Assembly (NCBI GenBank): GCA_020722945.1
Contig: DYJV01000031.1
Coordinates: 1 to 27,287, forward strand
DNA from: Candidatus Methylomirabilis sp.
GTDB taxonomy: Bacteria; DYJV01
DNA: 27,287 nt
Reading direction: 5' to 3'
Within the stretch, counting starts at the first letter, position 1. Every line of letters starts with the position of its first letter. The notes under the pieces were generated by a model. It saw only the letters and a list, made by a program, of their open reading frames with translations. It searched no databases and was not told the DNA's origin. The position numbers and the translations under genes are program-made. Below are positions 8,309-17,564 of the stretch, one piece after another.

Positions 8309-8368
8309 TTAAGCACCCCTACTAAATAATCTTTTATATTTAAGCACCTCTATTGAATAACTCTTTAT
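8307..8368. repeat. 31-bp tandem duplication covering the WD40 gene's ribosome binding site
   Basis: Two adjacent 31-bp units (8307-8337 and 8338-8368) differ at only a few positions. Each begins ATTTAAGCACC, which on the minus strand is GGTGCTTAAAT. The gene-proximal copy supplies AGGGGTGCTTAA before the ATG. The distal copy supplies AGAGGTGCTTAA, followed by ATA instead of ATG. The result is a decoy ribosome binding site 31 nt upstream of the real one. Confidence 0.7.
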
Positions 8369-8376
8369 ATTTAAAA

Positions 8377-9861
8377 TCAGTAAACTTCAATAAATATCTT
8401 TTTTTTGGTTTCTGATAATATTTTGTAGTTACTGAGCTTACTTTTTATATTATCAAAATCTTTCTTGAATAGTATAAGATAATAATCACTCTTCTTCTCT
8501 AAACCATCTATGTTGTCCGCAACCTTATAATTGGAGAGGTAGTAGGCAACTCCGGGCATATCATTTCTAAAAGTATAAACACTCTTGTTATCTTCAATAT
8601 TATGACATTTTGAAAGAAATTTATCACTCTTATTCTGGTTTATAAAATCTGCACTAACTGTGAAGATAGATAGAAAAATTGCAATATTAACTATCCCTAA
8701 TTTCAAAATAAAATCATTAGCAGTAAAGAATAGTGCAGCCGCAACAATTAAAATAGCAGTGTAAATTGCAAGGCTCTGAAATTGAACAAATGAATATCTT
8801 GCAAAAAAAATATAACAGAATAGTGAAAGTATAATTAAAGCTGTAGGTATAAGGAGATACCTATCCCTGATATTAAAAGTGTAAGTTGTAAAAACCTTTG
8901 CACATATATACCCAAAAGGGATGGAGAGTGGCAGGATATAAGAGAGTAATTTTGAGTTTGAAATTGAAAAAAATATAATAATAACCAGAAACCAGATAAT
9001 ATTAAACTTTCCAAAATCATCAGCAACAATATTTAATTTGTTTATCTTGAATATTAGAAGAAATATCCAAGGGAAAAAGAGTATCGGTAGAAATTTGATA
9101 TAGAAGTAAAATGGCTCAGCATGCCTATACCCTTTAATAAATCTACCTGTTGTCTCTTGAGTTATCAGAGATAAAATATCAAAAGCTCCATCACCTTTTA
9201 TAAAATGGATTATCAGTAGATATATTGCAGGTAAAAGAGTGCTTATAATTGATATAAGAGCAAATTTTAAATTTAAAACAATGGATAACTTCCCTTTGAT
9301 AATGAGAAAGATAAAAATTATAAGGAGTATTAGAAGGACAACAGGTCCTTTAGTCATAGAGGCAAGAGTAAAAAATAAGAAGAATAGTAAAAGATATATA
9401 TTCTTCCCCTCTTTGTAAAATCTATAAAACAAGAGAAGTGAAAGTGTAAAGAAAAGTGTCATAATCATATCTGTATTAGCGTATCTTGAAAGGTAGAAAA
9501 ATAATGGCGAAGATGACAAAACCACAGCAAAATAAATCCTCTCAATATTATTTGTCATTCCCCATGAAAGTGTAATAGAAAGTATTACAATTAATATTGC
9601 TGAGAGTATCTGAGGCAGCCTTGAAGAGTAATCAGAAAATCCAAATAACTTATAGGAGATAGCTGTTACCCAATAAGTCATAGGGGGCTTATTCACCCTC
9701 AACTCTCCATTAAAGTAAGGTATAAGATAATTGCCACTTACAACCATATTTTTAGATGTTGAGGCGTATCTCGGCTCATCTGGATTAACCAATCCATGAT
9801 TCATCGCTGTAAAATTATATACAATAGAAATGATAAATATAAAAAAAATTAATCTTTTCAT
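8377..9861 (-). CDS. ArnT/PMT-like glycosyltransferase (GT39/GT83 type), integral membrane
   Basis: The 494-residue protein is strongly hydrophobic, with about eleven membrane segments. The first external loop carries the acidic motif NPDEPRYA (D28, E29), typical of ArnT-like lipid-linked sugar transferases that use undecaprenyl- or dolichyl-phosphate sugars. The following RVNKPPMTYWV is also typical of the family. A short soluble domain of about 90 residues ends the protein. Likely roles are modification of lipid A, another glycolipid or an exported protein, but the acceptor cannot be read from sequence. Its ATG overlaps the end of the trpG-type gene by 4 nt, which suggests translational coupling. 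Confidence 0.88.
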   Translation of the reverse strand: MKRLIFFIFIISIVYNFTAMNHGLVNPDEPRYASTSKNMVVSGNYLIPYFNGELRVNKPPMTYWVTAISYKLFGFSDYSSRLPQILSAILIVILSITLSWGMTNNIERIYFAVVLSSSPLFFYLSRYANTDMIMTLFFTLSLLLFYRFYKEGKNIYLLLFFLFFTLASMTKGPVVLLILLIIFIFLIIKGKLSIVLNLKFALISIISTLLPAIYLLIIHFIKGDGAFDILSLITQETTGRFIKGYRHAEPFYFYIKFLPILFFPWIFLLIFKINKLNIVADDFGKFNIIWFLVIIIFFSISNSKLLSYILPLSIPFGYICAKVFTTYTFNIRDRYLLIPTALIILSLFCYIFFARYSFVQFQSLAIYTAILIVAAALFFTANDFILKLGIVNIAIFLSIFTVSADFINQNKSDKFLSKCHNIEDNKSVYTFRNDMPGVAYYLSNYKVADNIDGLEKKSDYYLILFKKDFDNIKSKLSNYKILSETKKKIFIEVY

Positions 9862-10424
9862 ACAATTAAGAAGTTTTTCAGTATATTCATTCCATATTTA
9901 GTCAAAATGGATTCAGGGTGAAATTGGATGCCCCATATATCAAAATCTTTATGTTTTACTCCCATTATCTCACCATCATCAGCAATAGCCGTAATAATAA
10001 GGTTTTCATTGACACTATCTCTGTTAATAACAAGTGAATGATACCTTGTTGCAGTAAAGGGAGAGGGGACGCCATTAAATATCAGATCACCATAGTGGTA
10101 AACTAACGATGTTTTCCCATGCATAACCTTTTCTGCTCTTACTACTTTGCAACCAAACACCTGACCAATTACCTGATGACCAAGACATACTCCAAGTATA
10201 GGGATCTTACCTTTAAAATAAGAGACGACATCTTGAGATACTCCTGAATCATCTGGTGTCCCTGGACCAGGTGATATGACTATTTTGTCATATAAACCGA
10301 GTTCAATATCTTTAATCCCTATCTTATCATTCCTGACAACATTAACATCAGCTCCCAATATACCAAAATATTGGAAAAGATTATGAGTAAATGAATCGTA
10401 ATTATCAATAAGTAATATTTTCAA
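9858..10424 (-). CDS. trpG: anthranilate/aminodeoxychorismate synthase glutamine amidotransferase subunit
   Basis: This is a class I glutamine amidotransferase of 188 residues that supplies ammonia to the chorismate-using TrpE or PabB partner. The catalytic cysteine is C80 in GVCLGHQ. The other triad residues are H169 and E171 in GIQFHPES. The N-terminal LIDNYDSFTHNL and the ISPGPGTP oxyanion region are typical of TrpG/PabA. The start is TTG (10422-10424), with AGAGG five nt upstream. No trpE or pabB is present, so it could equally be pabA or serve both pathways. It lies 33 nt after plsC and overlaps the glycosyltransferase gene by 4 nt. Confidence 0.93.
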   Translation of the reverse strand: MKILLIDNYDSFTHNLFQYFGILGADVNVVRNDKIGIKDIELGLYDKIVISPGPGTPDDSGVSQDVVSYFKGKIPILGVCLGHQVIGQVFGCKVVRAEKVMHGKTSLVYHYGDLIFNGVPSPFTATRYHSLVINRDSVNENLIITAIADDGEIMGVKHKDFDIWGIQFHPESILTKYGMNILKNFLIV

Positions 10425-10457
10425 AGTATCCTCTTAATTTTAAAGAAAAAAGTAAAA

Positions 10458-11159
10458 TTAATTTTCGTTTATAAATAACTCTTCTACTCTATTCATAAGT
10501 TCAGAAACCTCGTAATCTTTGGAATCAACAGGTTCTAATATTTTTAATTTCACACTTCTATGAGGATTTATTAATATAGAACCTTTTGGTAGGACATCTC
10601 TTGTCCCCTCTATCTTTACAGGTAATATTTTTGAGTTAGAAACTTTGGCAAGAAAAAATCCACCTTTTTTAAACGGCAAGAGCTTACCATCCCTGCTTCT
10701 TGTCCCTTCAGGAAATATTAGTAAAGACCTATTTGTAGCAATATAATCTTTCATCTCCTTTATTGTCTTTTTTAATGAGGCTTTATTCCCTCTGTCAACA
10801 CCAACTGCCCCAACCATCTTCATTGATGAGCCAAACAGAGGTATCCTTAGTATCTCTATCTTTGACAGAAATGTAAAATCAAAAGGGAGATATCCATATA
10901 GGAGAAATATATCAAAAGCACTCTGATGATTTGCCATTACTACATAACCTTGCTTTTTATCAAATACTCCACTATTGATAACTTCAACTTTGAGTAGTGC
11001 AGACTTTATGATAGCTTTACCCCATAATTTTGCAGCATAATTTGCAATTTTCGGATTGAAAGTCAAAAAATATAGAAGATAACATAGCAGAACAAAAAAT
11101 AGAGTAACTACTAAAAAGATTGGGATAAATACAACGGAGTATACTTTACTGATATTCAA
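10458..11159 (-). CDS. plsC: 1-acyl-sn-glycerol-3-phosphate acyltransferase
   Basis: PlsC acylates lysophosphatidate to phosphatidate in membrane phospholipid synthesis. The 233-residue protein has an N-terminal membrane hairpin (about 8-35), the catalytic NHQSAFD motif (H78 and D83) and the glycerophosphate-binding FPEGTRS (149-155), all in the right order and spacing. The start is TTG at 11157-11159, just 2 nt after the stop of the HDOD gene. An in-frame stop lies just upstream, and no ATG occurs before residue 75, so TTG is the only reasonable start. The ribosome binding site (AGAGA) is weak, so translation probably depends on coupling to the upstream gene. Confidence 0.94.
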   Translation of the reverse strand: MNISKVYSVVFIPIFLVVTLFFVLLCYLLYFLTFNPKIANYAAKLWGKAIIKSALLKVEVINSGVFDKKQGYVVMANHQSAFDIFLLYGYLPFDFTFLSKIEILRIPLFGSSMKMVGAVGVDRGNKASLKKTIKEMKDYIATNRSLLIFPEGTRSRDGKLLPFKKGGFFLAKVSNSKILPVKIEGTRDVLPKGSILINPHRSVKLKILEPVDSKDYEVSELMNRVEELFINEN

Positions 11160-11161
11160 AA

Positions 11162-13003
11162 TTAATCTCTGTTATTATCTTTTATATCAAGAATCTTATG
11201 TTGTCCTGCATAATCTCTTGTGCTGTATCGGGTAATATCAGATAATTTTTTTACAATATTAGCAATTCTATCTGCTGATTTCTCTACTTTTTCCAAAAGG
11301 TTTCCACTCTCGTTCATATTTTTCTCTTTTAACATCTCTACTGATAGTAAAAGAGAGGTCAATGGCTGGTTAATTTCGTGAGCAGTAGCACCTGCAAGCT
11401 CCATAGCAATTTTGTCCTTTTCAAATTTAATGAATTCGTCTTGAAGCTCCTGATTTTTCTTTTCAAGTAATTTTCTCTCTGTAATATCATTGACAATAAA
11501 TTGAAAACCATTAATCTTATCACTCGATTTATAAAGGGTAACAGAAACCTCAATATATATTATATTCGAATCTTTATCCTGACTGACTATTTCGATTCTC
11601 TTTTCTACTATTTCTCCCCGCATAAGAGCATTCATAATCAGGGTCATCTTAGCAAAACACTCCTTGTTTATACATAAAACCTCTGATATCTTTTTCCCTT
11701 TAAAACTATCAGCAGTTTTACCAAAAATTGTGCAGAATTTTTGGTTTACAAATATAACATTATTATCTGTGCCAACTATGCATATCCCTATGCTTGCAGA
11801 ATTTATAATATAAGCATAATTCTCACCAAGACTTTTATACTGCTCTTTTAATCTGTAATCCTCCGTAAGATCTTTAAGAAATATAAGCTCCTTTTTCTTT
11901 GAATCCACTACCCTCACATAAGTCATCTCAACATTAACAGAATTTTTCAATTGTGTAACAAGAGAGACGCTTCTGGTTTTCTTCAAAGCAGTGCAAAGCT
12001 CATCATCAAGAATATCTGAAATTTTATCGATTTTATCTTTAAAAATATTATCTAACTTTTCATTGGTCAATAACAACTGATCATCTTCAAATAATAGAAC
12101 CGCAAGCGGGATCTCCTGAAAAATTGTGCTGAACATTAGATTTGATGTTTTATACTTATCTATAAGAATGCTATTTTGAACAAGTAATTTGTTTATTTTA
12201 CAGTTAGCCTCAGAAAGTAGAGTGATAAGATTTTTGTAATTGAGAGGCTCTGCATTTATGTTAAACATTTTGATAAATTCTTCATAATGCTTATCAATTA
12301 TCTCTATTATATCGACAAACTCGTGGTCACTTATTTTGAGAGATTGTTTGAGTGCCTTAACAGAGTCAGATTTAAGACCCTTTAGGAGGATCATATTCGC
12401 TATCTGTTCAGCTATAGCGATATAATTTATCTTCTTTGTCTCACTATGACCATTTAGTCGATATTGGTAATACTCTCTTACAGGGATAATTGTCTGTTCT
12501 GGAAGGTGCCACTTATTAGAAATTATATCAAGATATTGAGAGTATACCTCGTCATCTAAAGGGGTGTCATCATCAAATAAAATCCCCTGTAAATATAAAG
12601 GCATAAATGCAACAATAGTAGCTACAAACATCTCCTCTTTCTTAGATATAATTTTGGAGGCAACAGAAGATACTATTACAAACTCCCATTTAACAATATA
12701 ATTTTTACTATTTTTATTCAAAGATGTGAGAGTATCAAGAATAAATATCGCAAGAGCAATATTTCTCAAATTTTTTAAACCTATTAAGCCGATAGCTTGT
12801 GAAAGGTTTGTAACTTTACCATTAAACCCATAAAAGGGAGAGTTTACAACTTTTAGAAGTTTTACCATTAAAGATGGGGAGCCCTCAACATACTTTGCCA
12901 ACTTATTATAATTACAATTATCTTTAACTGCTTCTTCCAATATAACATACGCAATTTCAGGAAGTTCTGGAAATTTCTCCATTTTACTTATAATATCAAT
13001 CAT
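11162..13003 (-). CDS. HDOD-PAS-HisKA signalling protein lacking a kinase ATPase domain
   Basis: The 613-residue protein is cytoplasmic, with no membrane segment. An HDOD domain fills about residues 1-200 (FPELPEIAYVILEEA, VNSPFYGF, LSQAIGLIGLKNLRNIAL). A weaker PAS-like region lies at about 285-375. A clear PAS domain lies at about 395-510 (ASIGICIVGTDNNVIFVNQK), then a linker helix. A HisKA dimerisation/phosphoacceptor domain follows, with H542 in TAHEINQPLTSLL. The protein then ends after RYSTRDYAGQHKILDI, with no HATPase_c N, G1 or G2 boxes. The next gene begins 2 nt after the stop, so no decayed ATPase domain follows. It overlaps pyrD by 8 nt. Possible roles are accepting phosphate from another kinase, pairing with one, or signalling through HDOD. 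Confidence 0.88.
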   Translation of the reverse strand: MIDIISKMEKFPELPEIAYVILEEAVKDNCNYNKLAKYVEGSPSLMVKLLKVVNSPFYGFNGKVTNLSQAIGLIGLKNLRNIALAIFILDTLTSLNKNSKNYIVKWEFVIVSSVASKIISKKEEMFVATIVAFMPLYLQGILFDDDTPLDDEVYSQYLDIISNKWHLPEQTIIPVREYYQYRLNGHSETKKINYIAIAEQIANMILLKGLKSDSVKALKQSLKISDHEFVDIIEIIDKHYEEFIKMFNINAEPLNYKNLITLLSEANCKINKLLVQNSILIDKYKTSNLMFSTIFQEIPLAVLLFEDDQLLLTNEKLDNIFKDKIDKISDILDDELCTALKKTRSVSLVTQLKNSVNVEMTYVRVVDSKKKELIFLKDLTEDYRLKEQYKSLGENYAYIINSASIGICIVGTDNNVIFVNQKFCTIFGKTADSFKGKKISEVLCINKECFAKMTLIMNALMRGEIVEKRIEIVSQDKDSNIIYIEVSVTLYKSSDKINGFQFIVNDITERKLLEKKNQELQDEFIKFEKDKIAMELAGATAHEINQPLTSLLLSVEMLKEKNMNESGNLLEKVEKSADRIANIVKKLSDITRYSTRDYAGQHKILDIKDNNRD

Positions 13004-13904
13004 GAATTCGCAACTCCCTAATGTTATTTATTTTTTTAATTTGGAGATAATCTTTAAGCTGACAAATAATCTGGTGCATAATATCAGGAGTAGAAAAATT
13101 AGCAGTCCCTACCTGAACTGCATCTGCACCAACAGCAAAATAATCAAGAGCATCTTTTAGATTCGATATCCCACCGACACCTATGATGGGAATATCTGTA
13201 AATTTTCTAACTTCATAGATGATACGGAGATTTAGAGGTTTTAATAGTGGACCTGAGATACCTCCAATCTTGTTCCCTATATTAAAGAGCATCTTATCAC
13301 TATCTACCGATAGACCCTTTAAGGTATTGCTCATAGTCAAACCATCTGCTCCACCCTCTTGGCAAGCTTTACTTAAAGATATTATATCTGAAGATATAGG
13401 AGAGAGCTTTACTATAAGAGCTTTCTTTTCAATTATGGAACGAAGGTTTTTTGTAATATTAAAAAGTAATTTTTCATCAAGTCCAAACTCTATACCACCC
13501 TTTTTTACATTTGGACAGGAGACATTTACTTCAACTCCATCTATCTCATCAATAAAATTTAACTTCTCAGCAATTTTATAATACTGCTCTTCACTATTAC
13601 CAAAAAAATTTACTATTGTAGGACACTTTATATTTTTGAGAAAAGGCAGTTTTTCTGAAATAAATCTCTCAATCCCAATATTTTCAAGTCCTATTGAATT
13701 GATAAGAAATCTTTCACCTTCATAAATTCTTGGTGGGAGGTTCCCAGCTTTGGGATCAATAGACAAACCTTTTGTAACTACTGCACCAAGTGTATTAAGA
13801 TCAAAAAAATCTTTATACTCTTCACCATACCCAAAAGTCCCACTTGCCGGCATAATAGGATTGTTGAGAATCATATTGCCAATCTTAACTGAGAGGTCTA
13901 TCAT
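12996..13904 (-). CDS. pyrD: dihydroorotate dehydrogenase B, catalytic subunit
   Basis: PyrD oxidises dihydroorotate to orotate with FMN in pyrimidine synthesis. The 302-residue length and the active-site cysteine C130 in NVSCPNVKKGG identify class 1B, which passes electrons through PyrK to NAD+ rather than to quinone. The FMN-binding region IIGVGGISNLKDALDY and the N-terminal NPIMPASGTFGYG are conserved. The gene lies 12 nt after pyrK and its end overlaps the HDOD gene by 8 nt. The ATG has only a weak upstream binding site, so coupling to pyrK translation is likely. Confidence 0.97.
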   Translation of the reverse strand: MIDLSVKIGNMILNNPIMPASGTFGYGEEYKDFFDLNTLGAVVTKGLSIDPKAGNLPPRIYEGERFLINSIGLENIGIERFISEKLPFLKNIKCPTIVNFFGNSEEQYYKIAEKLNFIDEIDGVEVNVSCPNVKKGGIEFGLDEKLLFNITKNLRSIIEKKALIVKLSPISSDIISLSKACQEGGADGLTMSNTLKGLSVDSDKMLFNIGNKIGGISGPLLKPLNLRIIYEVRKFTDIPIIGVGGISNLKDALDYFAVGADAVQVGTANFSTPDIMHQIICQLKDYLQIKKINNIRELRIHD

Positions 13905-13916
13905 TTCTGTTATCCA

Positions 13917-14669
13917 CTATTGTAATATTAACTGTTCAAGATCAAACATAGGTCCCTCTTTACAAACCCTCTGATAACCTGATTTACTGTCAACCACACA
14001 CCCAAGACATACCCCAAAACCACAAGCCATACGCTCTTCCATCAGAACCTTTATTTTAAAATCAGCGGTGTAATTTTTCAATACTTTATACATTCCAAGA
14101 GGTCCACAAGCAACAACAAGAGAATTTTCCGCAGATAATTTTTTGAGTGAATCTGTGACAAAGCCTTTTACTCCATAAGAGCCATCATCAGTCCAAACTT
14201 CTATTTTATCAAGGTCAAAACCATCCGCATAATGTAGTGAATCTTTATCCTTTGCACCAAAATAGAGTTTCACTTTTATCCCGTCGCTATTAAGGTAGTT
14301 ATAAAAATATAGTAGTGGTGCTACACCTATTCCACCACCAAGAAGATATATTTGGTCAAAACCTTTATAAAAAGCAGGCTCTGGAACTCTCCCCAAAGGA
14401 CCAATTAATCTTAACTTATCACCACCATTTAATAGTGAAAGATAATTAGTAAATTTACCTGAAATTCTAATTCTAAACTCAAGAATTTCACCGTCATAAT
14501 TGGAGATACTAAAAGGTCTGTTCAGTATGAAGCTCTTATCATCAAAAACTTCTGGACCTATCATAAAAAATTGTGAAGGATTAAGGGGTATATCTTTATA
14601 GCTAAATTTTAAGATTAGTAAATCTTTTACTCTCTTTAACTCTAATATTTCTAATATATTAAATTCCAA
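13917..14669 (-). CDS. pyrK: dihydroorotate dehydrogenase B, electron transfer subunit
   Basis: PyrK carries FAD and a [2Fe-2S] cluster and links PyrD to NAD+. The 250-residue protein has the flavin-binding RPFSIS (51-56), the nucleotide-binding GGGIGVAPLL (111-120) and four cluster cysteines, C216, C221, C224 and C236 (CGFGVCLGC then C after 11 residues). The start is TTG (14667-14669), with AAGGG six nt upstream. It lies directly before pyrD in the usual pyrK-pyrD order, and 25 nt after pilT. Its placement behind pilus motor genes is unusual. Confidence 0.96.
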   Translation of the reverse strand: MEFNILEILELKRVKDLLILKFSYKDIPLNPSQFFMIGPEVFDDKSFILNRPFSISNYDGEILEFRIRISGKFTNYLSLLNGGDKLRLIGPLGRVPEPAFYKGFDQIYLLGGGIGVAPLLYFYNYLNSDGIKVKLYFGAKDKDSLHYADGFDLDKIEVWTDDGSYGVKGFVTDSLKKLSAENSLVVACGPLGMYKVLKNYTADFKIKVLMEERMACGFGVCLGCVVDSKSGYQRVCKEGPMFDLEQLILQ

Positions 14670-14694
14670 AATTAACCCTTGTCAATTATCAATT

Positions 14695-15822
14695 TTATCT
14701 TGTTGCACTATCGTAAATTTTCTGAGGAACATTTATACCAGCTTTAACGCACATCTGACGAAGCTCCTCAACATTGGTTGATTTATAAAATACAGCTTCA
14801 ATTGTGCATTTACCAGTTTTGTAAAGGTTAAAGAGTGACTGATTGAGAGTCTGCATTCCAAACTGTGTCTGACCAATCTGCATCTGTGAATAAATCTGGT
14901 GGAGTTTATCCTCCCTAATTAAGTTTCGTATAGCAGGGGTAGGTATCAAAATTTCAAGAGCCATAGCTCTACCCTTTCCACTTGCTCGTGGGAGGAGAGT
15001 CTGGCACAAAACTCCTTCAAGGACAAAAGATAACTGAGTTCTTACCTGCTGCTGCTGGTGTGGAGGGAAAACATCTATTATCCTATTGATTGTCTGAACA
15101 GCAGAGTTAGTGTGGAGAGTAGCAAAAACCAAATGCCCTGTTTCAGCAACCCTAAGGGCTGTCTCTATTGTTTCTAAATCTCTAAGCTCACCCACAAGAA
15201 CAACATCAGGATCTTGACGGAGAGAATACTTCAAAGCATTAGAGAAACTTTTGGTATCAGCAAAAACTTCCCTCTGATTCACTACAGACATTTTATGATT
15301 ATGAATAAACTCTATCGGATCCTCAATTGTGATGATATGGTCTTTCCTTTCACTATTTATTGCATCAATCATAGTAGCAAGAGTAGTAGATTTCCCAGAT
15401 CCTGTAGGACCCGTAACAAGTATCAGACCATTAGGTTTCTTTGTGAGATCCTTTACCACCGCTGGTAAATTTAGCTCTTCAAAAGTTTTTATCTGATAGG
15501 GGATAGTTCTGAAAACACCCGCAACAGCACCTTTCTGCATAAAAACATTAGCTCTAAATCTACTTATACCCTTTATCCCAAAAGAGAAATCCATCTCCAT
15601 ATTCTCTTCATATTTATGCTTCTGTGCATCAGTCATAACACTATAAATCAAAGTTCTTGTATCTTTTGGTGTAAGAATAGGAAATTCTGAAAGATGCTCA
15701 ACTTTACCATCAACCCTGACAGCAGGAGGGATCCCAACAGTAAGGTGCAAATCTGAACCACCCATCTCTACCATGGTTTTCAGAAGATCTACAAAATTCA
15801 AACTCTTTTTCTCCTCTTCCAT
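14695..15822 (-). CDS. pilT: type IV pilus retraction ATPase
   Basis: PilT is the hexameric cytoplasmic motor that depolymerises type IV pili, driving twitching. The 375-residue protein has Walker A GPTGSGKST (K144), the Asp box around TIEDPIEF, Walker B DPDVVLVGELRD (about 204-215), the His box TGHLVFATLHT, and the PilT-specific AIRNLIRE (297-304). A strong GGGGG ribosome binding site precedes the ATG. It follows pilB by 29 nt. The pilin, PilC and PilM-Q genes are not in the window. Confidence 0.97.
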   Translation of the reverse strand: MEEEKKSLNFVDLLKTMVEMGGSDLHLTVGIPPAVRVDGKVEHLSEFPILTPKDTRTLIYSVMTDAQKHKYEENMEMDFSFGIKGISRFRANVFMQKGAVAGVFRTIPYQIKTFEELNLPAVVKDLTKKPNGLILVTGPTGSGKSTTLATMIDAINSERKDHIITIEDPIEFIHNHKMSVVNQREVFADTKSFSNALKYSLRQDPDVVLVGELRDLETIETALRVAETGHLVFATLHTNSAVQTINRIIDVFPPHQQQQVRTQLSFVLEGVLCQTLLPRASGKGRAMALEILIPTPAIRNLIREDKLHQIYSQMQIGQTQFGMQTLNQSLFNLYKTGKCTIEAVFYKSTNVEELRQMCVKAGINVPQKIYDSATR

Positions 15823-15851
15823 ACTTTCCCCCTTTAATAGATGTTATAAAA

Positions 15852-17564
15852 TTACTCTATTGTAACCCTCGATACCTCTTCCAAACTAATAAGTCCCTGA
15901 TTTACTTTCATTAATCCAACCTCTCTTAATGTCTTCATTCCGTCTAACTGAGCATTATTTTTTATTTCAAGGCTTGTAGCACCTTTTGCAATAATATCTT
16001 TCATACTTTCAGTAATAGGCATAACCTCGTATAGTGCAACCCTGCCTTTACAACCTGTACCATTACAGATATCACACCCTTCACCTTTAAAAACCCTGAA
16101 AGTATCAACTTCATCTTCTTTTACCCCATATCTGAGCAAAACATCTTTAGCAACTTTAACTTCTTTCTTGCAATTTTGACATATCTTCCTTGCAAGCCTT
16201 TGTGCAACAACAAGAAGGAGGCTGTTAGAGAGGAGAAACGGCTCTATCCCCATATCCACAAGTCTTGTAACTGTCCCTGGTGCATCATTTGTGTGGAGTG
16301 TGCTTAAAACAAGGTGTCCTGTAAGAGCAGCCTTTACACCAATAGCAGCAGTCTCCAAATCCCTCATCTCACCAACAAGTATAATATCTGGATCCTGCCT
16401 TAAAAAAGATCTCAACGCAGCAGCAAATGTAAGCCCAACATTCTCACGTATCTGAACCTGATTAATCCCTTCAAGATTATACTCAACAGGATCTTCAGCA
16501 GTGGAGATATTAACATCAATTTTATTCAACTCTGACAAAGCAGAGTATAAAGTAGTAGTTTTACCAGATCCTGTAGGACCAGTAACAAGTATCATTCCGT
16601 AAGGTTTGTTTATTGCTTGATAGAATAAGTCAAGCTCCCTCTTTTCAAAACCCAAAACTTTAAGATCAAGCTGGAGATTTGATTTGTCAAGAAGCCTAAG
16701 AACAACCTTTTCCCCAAAAAGTGTAGGAAGGAAGGAAACCCTAAAATCTATCTCTTTATTTTTGTCATATTTTAACTTAATCCTGCCATCTTGGGGGAGA
16801 CGCCTTTCAGCAATATTAAGATTAGACATTATCTTTAATCTTGAAACTATCGCACTCCTCATCTTCATTGGAAGTTTCATAAACTCACTCAAAACCCCAT
16901 CGAGCCTATACCTTACCCTAAAACTTTTTTCAAACTGCTCTATATGAATATCGCTAACCTTCTTCTTAACAGCTTCTGTAAGTATATAGTTTACTAACTT
17001 GACAATTGGTCCTTCCTGAGTCTCTTTTTCTATTGCTCTGATATCAGCTGCAGCTACATCATCATCACTTTCACTCTCATACTCTACTGCATCAAGATTA
17101 AAATCTGAACTTATACTATCAACTGCAGATGCATTGTCAAAAATCTTATCTATAAGTATATTTATATCTTTGGATGAGGATATAACAACCTCAATATTGT
17201 ATCCTGTATAAAATTTGATATCATCAATAGCCGTAATATCAGTAGGGTCATCAACAGCAAGGATAAGGGTATTGCCAAATCTGTTTATTGGGATAACATA
17301 ATGCTTCTTGATCATCTCTTTTGGTATGAGCTTTATTATATCATCCCGTATCTCATATTTTGCAAGATCAACAACAGGTATCCCAAATTGTAAACTCAAA
17401 GCATTGACAAGCTCCTCTTCTGAAAGAAGTTTATTTTCAATAAGAATTTCGCCTATCCGTTTATTAGGATTTTTCTCCTGTATCTTTAATGCGGAATTAA
17501 GATCGTTTTCATATATAATGTTGTTTTTAACAAGAATTTCACCTAACTTTGAACTTTTAACCAT
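15852..17564 (-). CDS. pilB: type IV pilus assembly ATPase
   Basis: PilB powers pilus extension. With the ATG at 17562-17564 it has 570 residues: an N-terminal T2SSE_N domain (about 1-145), an acidic linker (about 155-170, ESESDDD), then the ATPase core with Walker A GPTGSGKTT (K335) and Walker B DPDIILVGEMRD. A zinc tetracysteine follows, C462 and C465 (CQNC), C497 and C500 (CDIC). A TTG three codons upstream is also possible, but the ribosome binding site GAGAGG sits nine nt before the ATG and touches the TTG, so the ATG is preferred. It overlaps aroE by 8 nt. The homologous GspE of type II secretion is the alternative, but the adjacent pilT favours PilB. Confidence 0.96.
   Translation of the reverse strand: MVKSSKLGEILVKNNIIYENDLNSALKIQEKNPNKRIGEILIENKLLSEEELVNALSLQFGIPVVDLAKYEIRDDIIKLIPKEMIKKHYVIPINRFGNTLILAVDDPTDITAIDDIKFYTGYNIEVVISSSKDINILIDKIFDNASAVDSISSDFNLDAVEYESESDDDVAAADIRAIEKETQEGPIVKLVNYILTEAVKKKVSDIHIEQFEKSFRVRYRLDGVLSEFMKLPMKMRSAIVSRLKIMSNLNIAERRLPQDGRIKLKYDKNKEIDFRVSFLPTLFGEKVVLRLLDKSNLQLDLKVLGFEKRELDLFYQAINKPYGMILVTGPTGSGKTTTLYSALSELNKIDVNISTAEDPVEYNLEGINQVQIRENVGLTFAAALRSFLRQDPDIILVGEMRDLETAAIGVKAALTGHLVLSTLHTNDAPGTVTRLVDMGIEPFLLSNSLLLVVAQRLARKICQNCKKEVKVAKDVLLRYGVKEDEVDTFRVFKGEGCDICNGTGCKGRVALYEVMPITESMKDIIAKGATSLEIKNNAQLDGMKTLREVGLMKVNQGLISLEEVSRVTIE

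Noticed and set aside
13219-13581. Plus-strand open frame of about 120 codons opposite pyrD
   Set aside because: It lies wholly inside the well-supported pyrD gene, has no ribosome binding site and resembles no protein.
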